From contig JAERMP010000108.1 of assembly GCA_016844515.1 (NCBI GenBank), forward strand, positions 1-7,313: a stretch of 7,313 nucleotides of DNA. Direction: 5' to 3'. The position numbers and the translations under genes are program-made. The notes beneath the pieces were generated by a model that saw nothing but the letters and a program-made list of their open reading frames with translations, had not been told where the DNA came from and did not search any database. The first letter of the stretch is position 1. Every line of letters begins with the position of its first letter. This DNA is from Thermoleophilia bacterium. Its GTDB lineage: Bacteria > Actinomycetota > Thermoleophilia > Gaiellales > Gaiellaceae. This document shows positions 1-5,294 of this stretch, one piece after another.

Positions 1-639
1 AGTCAGCTCGGGCTCGTCCTTGGGCAGAAGCCTGTCGTTCCGCTGGAGGAGGGTCACATCGACGCCGAGCCGTCGAAGAGCCTGCGCCAGCTCGACGCCG
101 ATGGGGCCGCCCCCCAGGACGACGATGCTCGCAGGCGCACGCTCGAGCTCGAACACCGACTCGCTCGTGAGGCACCCGGCCTCGGCGAGCCCGGGCACGT
201 CGGGGATCGAGGGCCGGCTGCCCGTGCAGACGAGGATGAAGCGTGTCTCGAGCGTGCGCCCGTCCACCGCCACTTCGTGCGCGCCGGCGATGCGCGCGCG
301 GCCGCCGACGATCTCGACGCCCATCGCCGAATAGCGTTCAGGGCTGTCGTCCGTCGCGGCGATCTTCTCCTGGACCTCGCGGATGCGCGCGAACACGCGG
401 GCGGTGTCGATCTCAGGATCGACTGAAGGGAGGCCGAGGCGGTCGGCCGTGCGCATCCCGTGCGCCGCCTTCCCGGAAGCGAGGAGCGCCTTGCTCGGCA
501 CGCAGCCCGTCCAGAGGCAATCGCCGCCGAGCCTCGCTCCCTCGACCGCGGCGACACGGAGATCGAGGCTCGCCGCGAACTCCGCGGCGGTGAGCCCGGC
601 GGATCCCATTCCGACGATGACGAGGTCGTAGCCGGACAT
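1..639 (-). CDS. FAD/NAD(P)-dependent pyridine nucleotide-disulfide oxidoreductase (N-terminal part, cut by window edge)
   Basis: Class I flavin disulfide oxidoreductase of the mercuric reductase / dihydrolipoamide dehydrogenase type, a cytoplasmic enzyme passing electrons from NAD(P)H through FAD to a redox-active disulfide. Reading begins at ATG 639 and is open for 213 codons to the left edge, so about half of a usual ~450-470 aa protein is visible. Seen: FAD-binding GMGSAG near residues 10-15; the redox pair C41 and C46 in GGDCLWTGCVPSKA (CxxxxC, as in MerA and Lpd); the TGSRPSIP segment at 139-146 that contacts FAD; a second Rossmann motif GGGPIG at 176-181 for NAD(P)H. The C-terminal dimerisation domain, which would separate lipoamide dehydrogenase from MerA-like or orphan enzymes, lies outside, so the substrate is unknown. 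No E2/E3 complex genes are visible. It is divergent from the DM13 gene, with about 100 bp between starts. Confidence 0.9.
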   Translation of the reverse strand, partial: MSGYDLVIVGMGSAGLTAAEFAASLDLRVAAVEGARLGGDCLWTGCVPSKALLASGKAAHGMRTADRLGLPSVDPEIDTARVFARIREVQEKIAATDDSPERYSAMGVEIVGGRARIAGAHEVAVDGRTLETRFILVCTGSRPSIPDVPGLAEAGCLTSESVFELERAPASIVVLGGGPIGVELAQALRRLGVDVTLLQRNDRLLPKDEPELT

Positions 640-741
640 CCGCCGAGTCTAGGCCCCGCGGAGCCGGGCGACGGGCTGTTCCGGACTTCGTAAGCTTTCC
701 CGAACCGCACGGCAACGTGGCGTGCGGTACACATCCCCGGT
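640..741. promoter_or_regulatory. Divergent intergenic region between the oxidoreductase and the DM13 gene
   Basis: This 102-bp gap must hold the 5' signals of both divergent genes. I see no convincing -35/-10 pair, no long palindrome and no strong Shine-Dalgarno sequence on either side; the bases before ATG 742 read ccccggt. It is listed only to account for the stretch. Confidence 0.3.
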
Positions 742-1428
742 ATGAGTACGCAGCCGGCACCGATCCCGACGGCGCGCCCCCTTCCGCTCGCCGCGCGGCT
801 GCTCGCGATCCCTGCGCTCGTCGCGGTCCTGCTCGTTGGATTGTGGTTCTGGGCCGGGGTCGTGGCACCGGGTTACAACGCGTCGATCGGGTTCGCGGTC
901 GGTTGGTTCGTGGCCGTGGCAGTCGGTCTTCGCTTCGTCCGGCGCTGGATGCCGTCGCTCAATCGCGTCCTCCAGGTCACGTTTCTCGTCACTTCGGTCG
1001 CGATCGGAGCCGGCTTCGCCTGGACGACGTTCCGCGACGTGACCGTCAACGAGCAGATCGTCGTCGGGAGCCCGAGCGCCGAGGCCGGCGCCGGGAACGT
1101 TCAGCTCTCGAGCGGACAGTTCGTGGGGGTCGCGCACGGCGCCTCCGGGACGGCAGCCGTCGTCGAGCTGCCGAGCGGTGAACGGATGCTCACCTTTGCC
1201 GATCTCGACACGGACAACGGCCCCGACCTGCGCGTCTACCTCGTCGCCGGTCCCGTCACGGGCGACGACGACGTCGCCGACTTCGTCGATCTCGGCGGCC
1301 TCAAGGGCAACAAGGGCAACCAGCAGTACGACATCTCATCCGAGGTCGACGTCGATCGCTACTCGACCGTCGTCATCTGGTGCAGGGCGTTCACGGTCTC
1401 GTTCGCGAGGGCCGAGCTCACGGGCTAG
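742..1428 (+). CDS. DM13 domain-containing membrane protein
   Basis: 228-residue protein with three predicted membrane helices (about residues 17-40, 46-66 and 75-95) followed by an extracytoplasmic or cytoplasmic DM13 domain (about 118-226). DM13 hallmarks are visible: LTFADLDTDNGPDLRVYLV around 150-168, the DVADFVDLGGLKGNKGNQQY block near 177-196, the SEVDVDRYSTVVIWC stretch, and a single conserved cysteine C214 in VIWCRAF. DM13 domains are predicted electron-transfer or redox domains, often extracytoplasmic; no enzymatic role is established for this architecture. ATG 742 is the first start and gives a sensible positively charged N-terminus before helix 1. The neighbouring flavin oxidoreductase is compatible with a redox role, but they are divergent and no functional link is shown. 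The stop codon overlaps the stop of the convergent plsY-like gene. Confidence 0.85.
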   Translation: MSTQPAPIPTARPLPLAARLLAIPALVAVLLVGLWFWAGVVAPGYNASIGFAVGWFVAVAVGLRFVRRWMPSLNRVLQVTFLVTSVAIGAGFAWTTFRDVTVNEQIVVGSPSAEAGAGNVQLSSGQFVGVAHGASGTAAVVELPSGERMLTFADLDTDNGPDLRVYLVAGPVTGDDDVADFVDLGGLKGNKGNQQYDISSEVDVDRYSTVVIWCRAFTVSFARAELTG

Positions 1429-2048
1429 CCGCTCTCCCGCCGGAAGAGCAGGGCTAGGGCCTTTGACCCGATCACGAGAAGGGTTGCCGCGTTCGCGAGC
1501 GGCAGGGCGAAGGTCGGCCGCGGGCCCCACAGATTCGGGAGATCTCGCTTCCACCACACCACGCTCACCGCGAGCCACGCGCTCGACGAGACGAGCACGG
1601 ATGCCAGGGCGGGATGGCGAAGCCGTGAGCTGCGAGCGACCGCGACAGCGAGCACGGCATCGAAGGGTGCAAAGGCCGGGAACGTGTACACGCACTGCCC
1701 GAAGCTCGTTGCAACCCCTTTCCCCCCGCGAAATCGCGTCCAGACGGGAAAGCAGTGCCCGGCCACTGCGGCGACGCCGGCCACGTGCGCGCCCAGATCT
1801 CCCGCAAGACGCCGGCCGCACGCGCAGGAGACGATCCCTTTCCCGACGTCCGCGACGATGACCGCAGCTCCCGCACGACCGCTGAGGAGGCGGAGCGCGT
1901 TCATCCCGCCCGGGTTCCCGCTACCTTCTGACCGGAGGTCGACGGACCTGCCCGGTGAGAGGCGCGAGGCGATGTCCGCCGAGGGGATCGCGCCGAGCAG
2001 GTAACCGATCACGACGGCGGGCAAGACGCGGCGCACGCGCGGAACCAC
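1425..2048 (-). CDS. plsY: PlsY-family acyl-phosphate:glycerol-3-phosphate acyltransferase
   Basis: Integral membrane enzyme that transfers an acyl chain from acyl-phosphate to sn-glycerol-3-phosphate, the first step of phospholipid synthesis in most bacteria. At 207 aa its length is normal for PlsY. Seen: the N-terminal IGYLLGAIPSADI helix; catalytic motif 1 at GSGNPGGMN (42-50); DVGKG at 67-71; motif 2 as GHCFPVWTRFRGGKG (97-111). Several hydrophobic helices follow. The start chosen is GTG 2048; GTG 2036 is also possible, and a GGAAG at 2065-2069 is rather far upstream. Odd points: motif 1 has GGMN where most PlsY have GATN, and the C-terminus (LALLFRRESG) lacks the usual motif 3 with R-x-NI-x-RL and G-x-E. 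It may be a diverged second copy rather than the housekeeping enzyme. The stop codon overlaps that of the convergent DM13 gene. Confidence 0.88.
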   Translation of the reverse strand: MVPRVRRVLPAVVIGYLLGAIPSADIASRLSPGRSVDLRSEGSGNPGGMNALRLLSGRAGAAVIVADVGKGIVSCACGRRLAGDLGAHVAGVAAVAGHCFPVWTRFRGGKGVATSFGQCVYTFPAFAPFDAVLAVAVARSSRLRHPALASVLVSSSAWLAVSVVWWKRDLPNLWGPRPTFALPLANAATLLVIGSKALALLFRRESG

Positions 2049-2135
2049 CCATGGGTCGTATCAGCTTCCGAGAGCGCGCGCCTCTCGAGGTCGCTCTTCC
2101 GCAGTTTCTGAGCGGCCCGAAACGGCCGAGCCTCA

Positions 2136-2266
2136 TCACCCGTCCACGATATGGATGTCCGGTCGGAACGCGGCCACTGCGAACCAGAATGGCTCCGCGA
2201 ACGGGACAGGCTTGTCGTCGAGCGCGACGGACCCTGTGCGCCCAGGTCTCGGCCTGACGCGACGCC
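2136..2266 (-). pseudogene. DUF3179 gene remnant (C-terminal ~44 codons only)
   Basis: On the minus strand the segment ending at TGA 2138-2136 encodes KPVPFAEPFWFAVAAF followed by RPDIHIVDG. It matches almost residue for residue the C-terminus of the intact DUF3179 protein at 6546 (EPVPFHEPFWFAVAAF, RPDIEIVDD). Farther upstream, GVASGRDLGA matches GIASGRDVGS of the intact copy but lies in another frame, so a small indel sits at about 2231-2240. Similarity stops at about 2266, exactly where glmS similarity begins on the other strand. The first ~85 percent of the gene is absent. Nucleotide similarity to the intact copy is clear but far from identical, so this is a diverged paralogue or homologue, not a recent duplication. 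Confidence 0.8.
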
Positions 2267-2270
2267 GGGG

Positions 2271-2628
2271 CACATCCCGACCGAGGCTCTGCTCGGCCGG
2301 CGAGATGAAGCACGGCCCGATCGCCCTCCTCGACGAGTCGACGCCCGTGGTCGTTGTCGCGACCAACATCCACGTCTACGACAAGATCGTCTCCAACATC
2401 CAGGAAGTCCGCGCCCGCGGCGCGCACGTCATCGCGATCGCGACCGACGGCAACGAGGACATTCAGCACCACGCCGACGACGTCATCTACGTACCGAAGA
2501 CACCGGCCTTCCTCCAGGTCGTGCTCGCGATCCTCCCGCTGCAGCTCCTCGCCTACAAGATCGCGCGCCTGCGCGGTCTGAACGTCGATCAGCCCCGCAA
2601 CCTCGCGAAGACCGTCACCGTCGAGTAG
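2271..2628 (+). pseudogene. glmS: glmS remnant: C-terminal end of glutamine--fructose-6-phosphate aminotransferase (frameshifted)
   Basis: GlmS makes glucosamine-6-phosphate from fructose-6-phosphate and glutamine for cell-wall synthesis. Only the end of the second SIS (isomerase) domain is present. From 2302 the frame reads GEMKHGPIALLDE, NIQEVRARGAHVIAIATDG, PLQLLAYKIARLRG and the hallmark C-terminus DQPRNLAKTVTVE with TAG at 2626-2628. Upstream, IPTEA (2274-2288) lies in a different frame. Removing one base near 2289 restores IPTEA-x-SAGEMKHG, the expected GlmS sequence, so there is a +1 frameshift. About 120 of ~600 codons remain; the glutaminase domain, first SIS domain and any promoter are missing, so no function is expected. 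A full glmS must exist elsewhere if this is a free-living cell. An ORF starting upstream at 2155 is a chance fusion with the DUF3179 remnant's antisense strand. Confidence 0.92.
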
Positions 2629-2664
2629 CTGCCGGCGCTATTGAATGCGATCAGGCGCTTGCTG

Positions 2665-3942
2665 TCAAAGCTCCAGCTGCTGAGCTCGTCGCTCGGCGAG
2701 CTCGACGATCTCGTCGAGCACGGGTCGGTGCCAGCCCTCGGCGCGTGACGCGTCTCTGACGACTCGGGCGTTCTCGACGACCCGACCGGCGAACGACTGC
2801 ACGGCTCGTGGAACCTGGCTGCCGAGACCCGAGTCTCCGGCTAGACGCCGCCAGGCGCCCGCATCCACTTCGCCGGGGTCGTCGATTCCGCCGATCGTCA
2901 TTGCGAGCGATTGGCTCAGGTTGGGGTACACGCTGGTCGAGACGACGTCGTAGAGCGGTGCGACTTGTGCGATGCCCAGCGGCTCGTAGAGAAGGGCGTA
3001 GTTCTTGCCGTGGGCGTCCGAGTTGCCCAGGAGGAAGTTGATGGAGACGGCGCGGACGAGTTCGTTCAGATCTCGCGCAAGCGTCGGAGTGCCGAGGCCG
3101 CGAAGCAGCCCGACCATCGCGGCGACCGATGGCCCGCCCTCCGTCTCGTACTTCGCGGCGGGCAGCAGGCCGAGCGCCTGGCAGAAGTCCTCCTGGTGAA
3201 GGCGCGCGATGCGACCGTCGTCGTCGAGCGTCCGGTCCCAGCGCTCGACCAACAGGCACTCCAGGCCGCCGATCTGGATCACCTCTGCGGGGGCTGCCCG
3301 AAGGCCGGCCGAGCGGGCGACCCGGAGGCAGAACGCCTCGTTCGCGACGAGGTCCGGATACTGCTCTTGCGCCGGCTTGATCAGGTGCGTGCTGGGCGCG
3401 CCGCCCGTGGGTTGTCCGATCCGCTCGGACGGAGATCGGGTCACCACGAGCTTCGGCTGCACTCCCGCGAGGCTCAACCGCACGCGGCCGTGGGCGTCGG
3501 TGACACCGAGTGGATTCCGAGGCAGGTCGGCGATCCGCTGCGCGAGTGCGTCCAAGTCGAGCCACTCGATCGAGCCTGTCTCCGGAGTCGGCGCCGGTGC
3601 GCCCGCCGGGACGATGACGACGGCTCCTGCGCAGTCGGCGCCCAGCTCTGCGAGGAGCCCGAAGCCGTTGTCCTCGCTCAGCCCAAGCGTCCGGGCGATC
3701 GTCGATCGTATCGCACCTTCGGGAAGCAGTCCCTCGAAGAAGGGCTTCGTCGCTCCGCTCGGATACGGCGTGCTGCGGACAGGCAGCGATGCCGAAAGGA
3801 GGAGCGCCCCTTCGCCGTGTCGCGCGACCGCGTCATCGGTGTAGCGGAGCCGGTAACGCGTGGGCGCTTGGCGCTCGAGCTCGCCAATCCGCTTACCCGC
3901 GAGATAGACGTCAAGCCGACGTGGCGGGGCGCTAACGCTCAT
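2665..3942 (-). CDS. hipA: HipA-family serine/threonine kinase toxin
   Basis: Toxin of a type II HipBA toxin-antitoxin module. E. coli HipA phosphorylates glutamyl-tRNA synthetase and triggers dormancy; the target here cannot be told from sequence. 425 aa, normal for the family (E. coli 440). Seen: N-terminal HipA subdomain (about 9-105) with LLSASLP and FFEGLLPEG; SLAGVQPKL at 157-165, where S157 corresponds to the inactivating autophosphorylated serine S150 of E. coli; THLIKP at 185-190 with the ATP-binding lysine; NEAFCLRVA; LLVERWDR; the catalytic loop GNSDAHGKN with D309 and N314; and the DFG-like LYD with D332. All kinase residues are intact. ATG 3942 is preferred over an upstream start at 3996 because it gives MSVSAPPRRLDVYLAG, a normal HipA start, and overlaps the hipB stop by 11 nt (ATGAGCGTTAG), the usual translational coupling. 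No strong Shine-Dalgarno sequence is visible. Confidence 0.93.
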   Translation of the reverse strand: MSVSAPPRRLDVYLAGKRIGELERQAPTRYRLRYTDDAVARHGEGALLLSASLPVRSTPYPSGATKPFFEGLLPEGAIRSTIARTLGLSEDNGFGLLAELGADCAGAVVIVPAGAPAPTPETGSIEWLDLDALAQRIADLPRNPLGVTDAHGRVRLSLAGVQPKLVVTRSPSERIGQPTGGAPSTHLIKPAQEQYPDLVANEAFCLRVARSAGLRAAPAEVIQIGGLECLLVERWDRTLDDDGRIARLHQEDFCQALGLLPAAKYETEGGPSVAAMVGLLRGLGTPTLARDLNELVRAVSINFLLGNSDAHGKNYALLYEPLGIAQVAPLYDVVSTSVYPNLSQSLAMTIGGIDDPGEVDAGAWRRLAGDSGLGSQVPRAVQSFAGRVVENARVVRDASRAEGWHRPVLDEIVELAERRAQQLEL

Positions 3943-4168
3943 CGTCTCGCGGCGCGAGCCTTGATGTGCGCTCAGCGACCTCGAGCGTGAGCCCAAGCGC
4001 GCCGAGCACCCGCACGATGCTGTCCAGACGACTCGTCGGCTTCCCGCTCTCGATCTGGTGGACTAGACGGGTCGAGACGCCGGCGGCGAGCGCGAGCTCG
4101 TCCTGACGCAACCCGAGTGCTTCGCGAGCTTCGCGAACACGGCGGCCGATCTCGAGTGCCGCAGGCAC
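3932..4168 (-). CDS. hipB: HipB-family XRE helix-turn-helix antitoxin/autorepressor
   Basis: Small DNA-binding antitoxin that binds HipA and represses the operon. The core is an XRE/Cro-C1 helix-turn-helix: IGRRVREAREALGLRQDELALAAGVSTRLVHQIESGKP in two overlapping parts, then the five-helix tail SIVRVLGALGLTLEV. The start is uncertain. The longest frame begins at ATG 4240, but that ATG is the first half of palindrome O2, the reading would run through the promoter and O1, and the extra 24 residues look unlike protein. A second candidate, GTG 4180, lies inside O1. GTG 4168, just past O1, gives 78 aa and is preferred, consistent with a transcript starting near 4182. No clear Shine-Dalgarno sequence precedes it, suggesting a very short leader. 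The stop codon overlaps the hipA start by 11 nt. Confidence 0.88.
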   Translation of the reverse strand: MPAALEIGRRVREAREALGLRQDELALAAGVSTRLVHQIESGKPTSRLDSIVRVLGALGLTLEVAERTSRLAPRDDER

Positions 4169-4174
4169 TTTTCG

Positions 4175-4190
4175 ATGCACGATCGTGCAC
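4175..4190. promoter_or_regulatory. HipB operator O1 (promoter-proximal palindrome)
   Basis: ATGCACGATCGTGCAC: a 14-bp perfect inverted repeat (4176-4189). It overlaps the last bases of the proposed -10 element and the probable transcription start of hipBA, so a bound HipB dimer would block RNA polymerase. One of three near-identical copies. Assignment to HipB is inferred from position and from the general autoregulation of HipBA modules. Confidence 0.8.
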
Positions 4191-4217
4191 TTTAGGGGGA
4201 GATCGACTATCTGTCGA
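4189..4217 (-). promoter_or_regulatory. Probable hipBA promoter (-35 TCGACA, 17-nt spacer, -10 TAAAGT)
   Basis: On the minus strand TCGACA (4217-4212) matches the -35 consensus TTGACA at 5 of 6 positions. After exactly 17 nt comes TAAAGT (4194-4189), 4 of 6 matches to TATAAT. Transcription would start near 4182, inside O1, about 14 nt before GTG 4168. The promoter lies between O1 and O2, a normal layout for an autoregulated toxin-antitoxin operon. Confidence 0.6.
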
Positions 4218-4224
4218 GGGTGAT

Positions 4225-4240
4225 ATGCACGATCGTGCAT
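4225..4240. promoter_or_regulatory. HipB operator O2 (perfect 16-bp palindrome)
   Basis: ATGCACGATCGTGCAT is a perfect 16-bp inverted repeat, centred 50 bp from O1 and just upstream of the -35 element. It contains the ATG of the longest possible hipB reading frame, which is better explained as a by-product of the operator than as a start codon. Confidence 0.8.
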
Positions 4241-4273
4241 TCAACCCTGCTGCAAGCGGGCTTCAGGTTCGAA

Positions 4274-4289
4274 ATGCACGAACGTGCAT
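4274..4289. promoter_or_regulatory. HipB operator O3 (16-bp inverted repeat)
   Basis: ATGCACGAACGTGCAT has arms identical to O2 (ATGCACG / CGTGCAT), differing only in one of the two central bases. It is centred 49 bp from O2, on the side away from hipB. It may help cooperative binding or looping, or control a rightward transcript toward the gene at 4400. Confidence 0.75.
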
Positions 4290-4320
4290 CGGGCGGCGCG
4301 TAAGCTCCTGGAACGAAACT

Positions 4321-4347
4321 GGCACGAGGGCGGCACACTTCTGGCAC
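4321..4347 (+). repeat. Three GGCAC direct repeats at exact 11-bp spacing
   Basis: GGCAC occurs at 4321-4325, 4332-4336 and 4343-4347, each 11 bp apart, upstream of the small gene at 4400. Direct repeats at 11-bp spacing are the style of OmpR/PhoB-class regulator sites, which place monomers on one face of the helix. The rest of the 4243-4399 gap holds O3 and nothing else I can name. Confidence 0.4.
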
Positions 4348-4399
4348 AGGTTGCGGGCTACGGTCGAAGCATGCGAGCCTCATCCGCGTCGTCGTCTAG

Positions 4400-4643
4400 G
4401 TGAAGCGAGAGAGGAGGCTGCAGGAGTTGGACGAGGAGCACTTCGCCGAGATCGACGTCGCGATGCTGTACATCGAGGAAGCGCGCAAGCGGGCGGAACG
4501 TGCTGCGGCCGCACAGCGTGCCGACGGCGCCGAACAGCATCTGAGATGCGCTCGAGCGCAGCGAAAAAGGGCTCACAGACGTCGCCCGCAGGTTGCGCCA
4601 GGGCACCTTCTTCACCGTTCCGAAGGAGCAGCTCAGCCTCTAA
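4400..4643 (+). pseudogene. Small conserved-looking hypothetical gene, broken by a +1 frameshift
   Basis: From GTG 4400, directly after an in-frame TAG, the frame reads a charged helical protein: KRERRLQELDEEHFAEIDVA, then MLYIEEARKRAERAAAAQRA and DGAEQHL. At about 4544 the frame loses protein character. Dropping one base (A4544) continues it as DALERSEKGLTDVARRLRQG, then TFFTVPKEQLSL and TAA 4641-4643. Joined, this is an ~80-residue, highly charged, coiled-coil-prone protein with no membrane segment. It resembles small actinobacterial proteins of unknown function, but I cannot name the family. GTG 4400 has no obvious Shine-Dalgarno sequence; TTG 4427 is preceded by gaggagg 9 nt upstream and is an alternative start. 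Its stop is 7 nt before the methyltransferase remnant, so they may once have been co-transcribed. A sequencing error is possible. Confidence 0.55.
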
Positions 4644-4650
4644 CCGCGCC

Positions 4651-5294
4651 GTGGCGCTGTCGGGCGAGGAGATCCAACGGCGGCTCCGCGGGTTCGCCGC
4701 CGCCTGGGGCGGCTACGCAGGGACGGAGCGAAGTGAAGCGCAGACGTTCCTGAACGGGCTCCTCGAGTGCTACGGCACCGATCGGCGGGCCGAGTGAGCG
4801 AGGTTCGAGGAGCGCTCGGGCGGCGGACTGGGTCGAAGCGTGGGCGATGGCGAGCTATGCGACCATTGTCTTCGCTTTCGACGGCGACACCGAGATCGGA
4901 GTCCTGACCTCGCGAATCCACACCGGTTGGGCGCGGCTCCAAGGGTCGACCCCTCGAGGACCGCATGCGGTACACGCGGAAGACGTCATTTGGGAGATTC
5001 CGGTGGCCAGCCGGCGACCTCGATGCGACTGCAGACGTCTCGCGTCAGCTCTACCTGCGCCGCTCGGAGATCTGCCTCGAGCGGCAGATCGGGCTCACAA
5101 AGCTCTACGACGAGGTCGACGACGGCGCCTACCGCGACCTGCGCGAACTGCACGATGCGCTCGACGAGGCGGTCGCGGCCGCCTACGGCTGGTCGGCGTC
5201 GGCGGCGCACGACCCGCAGGAGTCGAACCGGCTGCTGCTCGAGCTCAACCGCGCGATCGCCGCGGGCGAGATCGACTACCGTCCCTTCGGTTGA
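4651..5294 (+). pseudogene. MmeI-like class I DNA methyltransferase remnant (both ends kept, catalytic middle deleted)
   Basis: The intact family is a large (~900-1000 aa) SAM-dependent adenine DNA methyltransferase of restriction-modification systems. N-terminal piece from GTG 4651: EEIQRRLRGFAAAW, GGYAGTERSEAQTFLN and LLECYGTDRRAE, ending at TGA 4795-4797; beyond the stop the same frame goes on with ARFEERSGGG, as expected for the family. C-terminal piece from about 4850: TIVFAFDGDTEIGVLTSR and IHTGWARLQGST, the target-recognition region, then after a one-base shift at the CCCC run 4950-4953 RMRYTRKTSFGRFRWP, RRSEICLERQIGLTKLYDEV, ELHDALDEAVAAAYGW and LLLELNRAIAAGEIDYRPF, stop TGA 5292-5294. 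The junction lies at about 4830-4855. SAM-binding and catalytic NPPY-type motifs are absent, so it is dead: one nonsense codon, one large deletion, one frameshift. Its stop overlaps the TTG start of the next gene. Confidence 0.8.

Noticed and set aside
54..734. A 226-aa minus-strand ORF overlapping the oxidoreductase start
   Set aside because: Low-complexity Arg/Ser-rich translation typical of an out-of-frame reading. The true frame from ATG 639 shows complete FAD and NAD(P) motifs.
2110..2130. Hairpin CGGCC-N6-GGCCG downstream of the DUF3179 remnant, as a terminator
   Set aside because: Only 5 bp with a 6-nt loop and no T-run; common by chance at this GC content. At best a relic.
2155..2628. 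A 157-aa plus-strand protein ending in GlmS sequence as a real gene
   Set aside because: Its first ~45 residues are the antisense of the DUF3179 remnant and carry no known domain. It is a fusion created by the scar.
2911..3990. A 359-aa plus-strand ORF opposite hipA
   Set aside because: Antisense shadow of a high-GC gene. HipA on the minus strand has all family motifs, and the plus-strand translation has none.
4319..4335. TGGCACG-N4-CGGCA resembling a sigma-54 -24/-12 promoter
   Set aside because: The -12 half is poor (CGG instead of TTG), and sigma-54 is generally absent from actinobacteria. The GGCAC repeats explain the match better.
4795..4797. A second selenocysteine TGA in the methyltransferase remnant
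   Set aside because: The family has no redox cysteine at this position, no hairpin fits closely behind it, and the gene has a large deletion and a frameshift. It is a plain nonsense codon.
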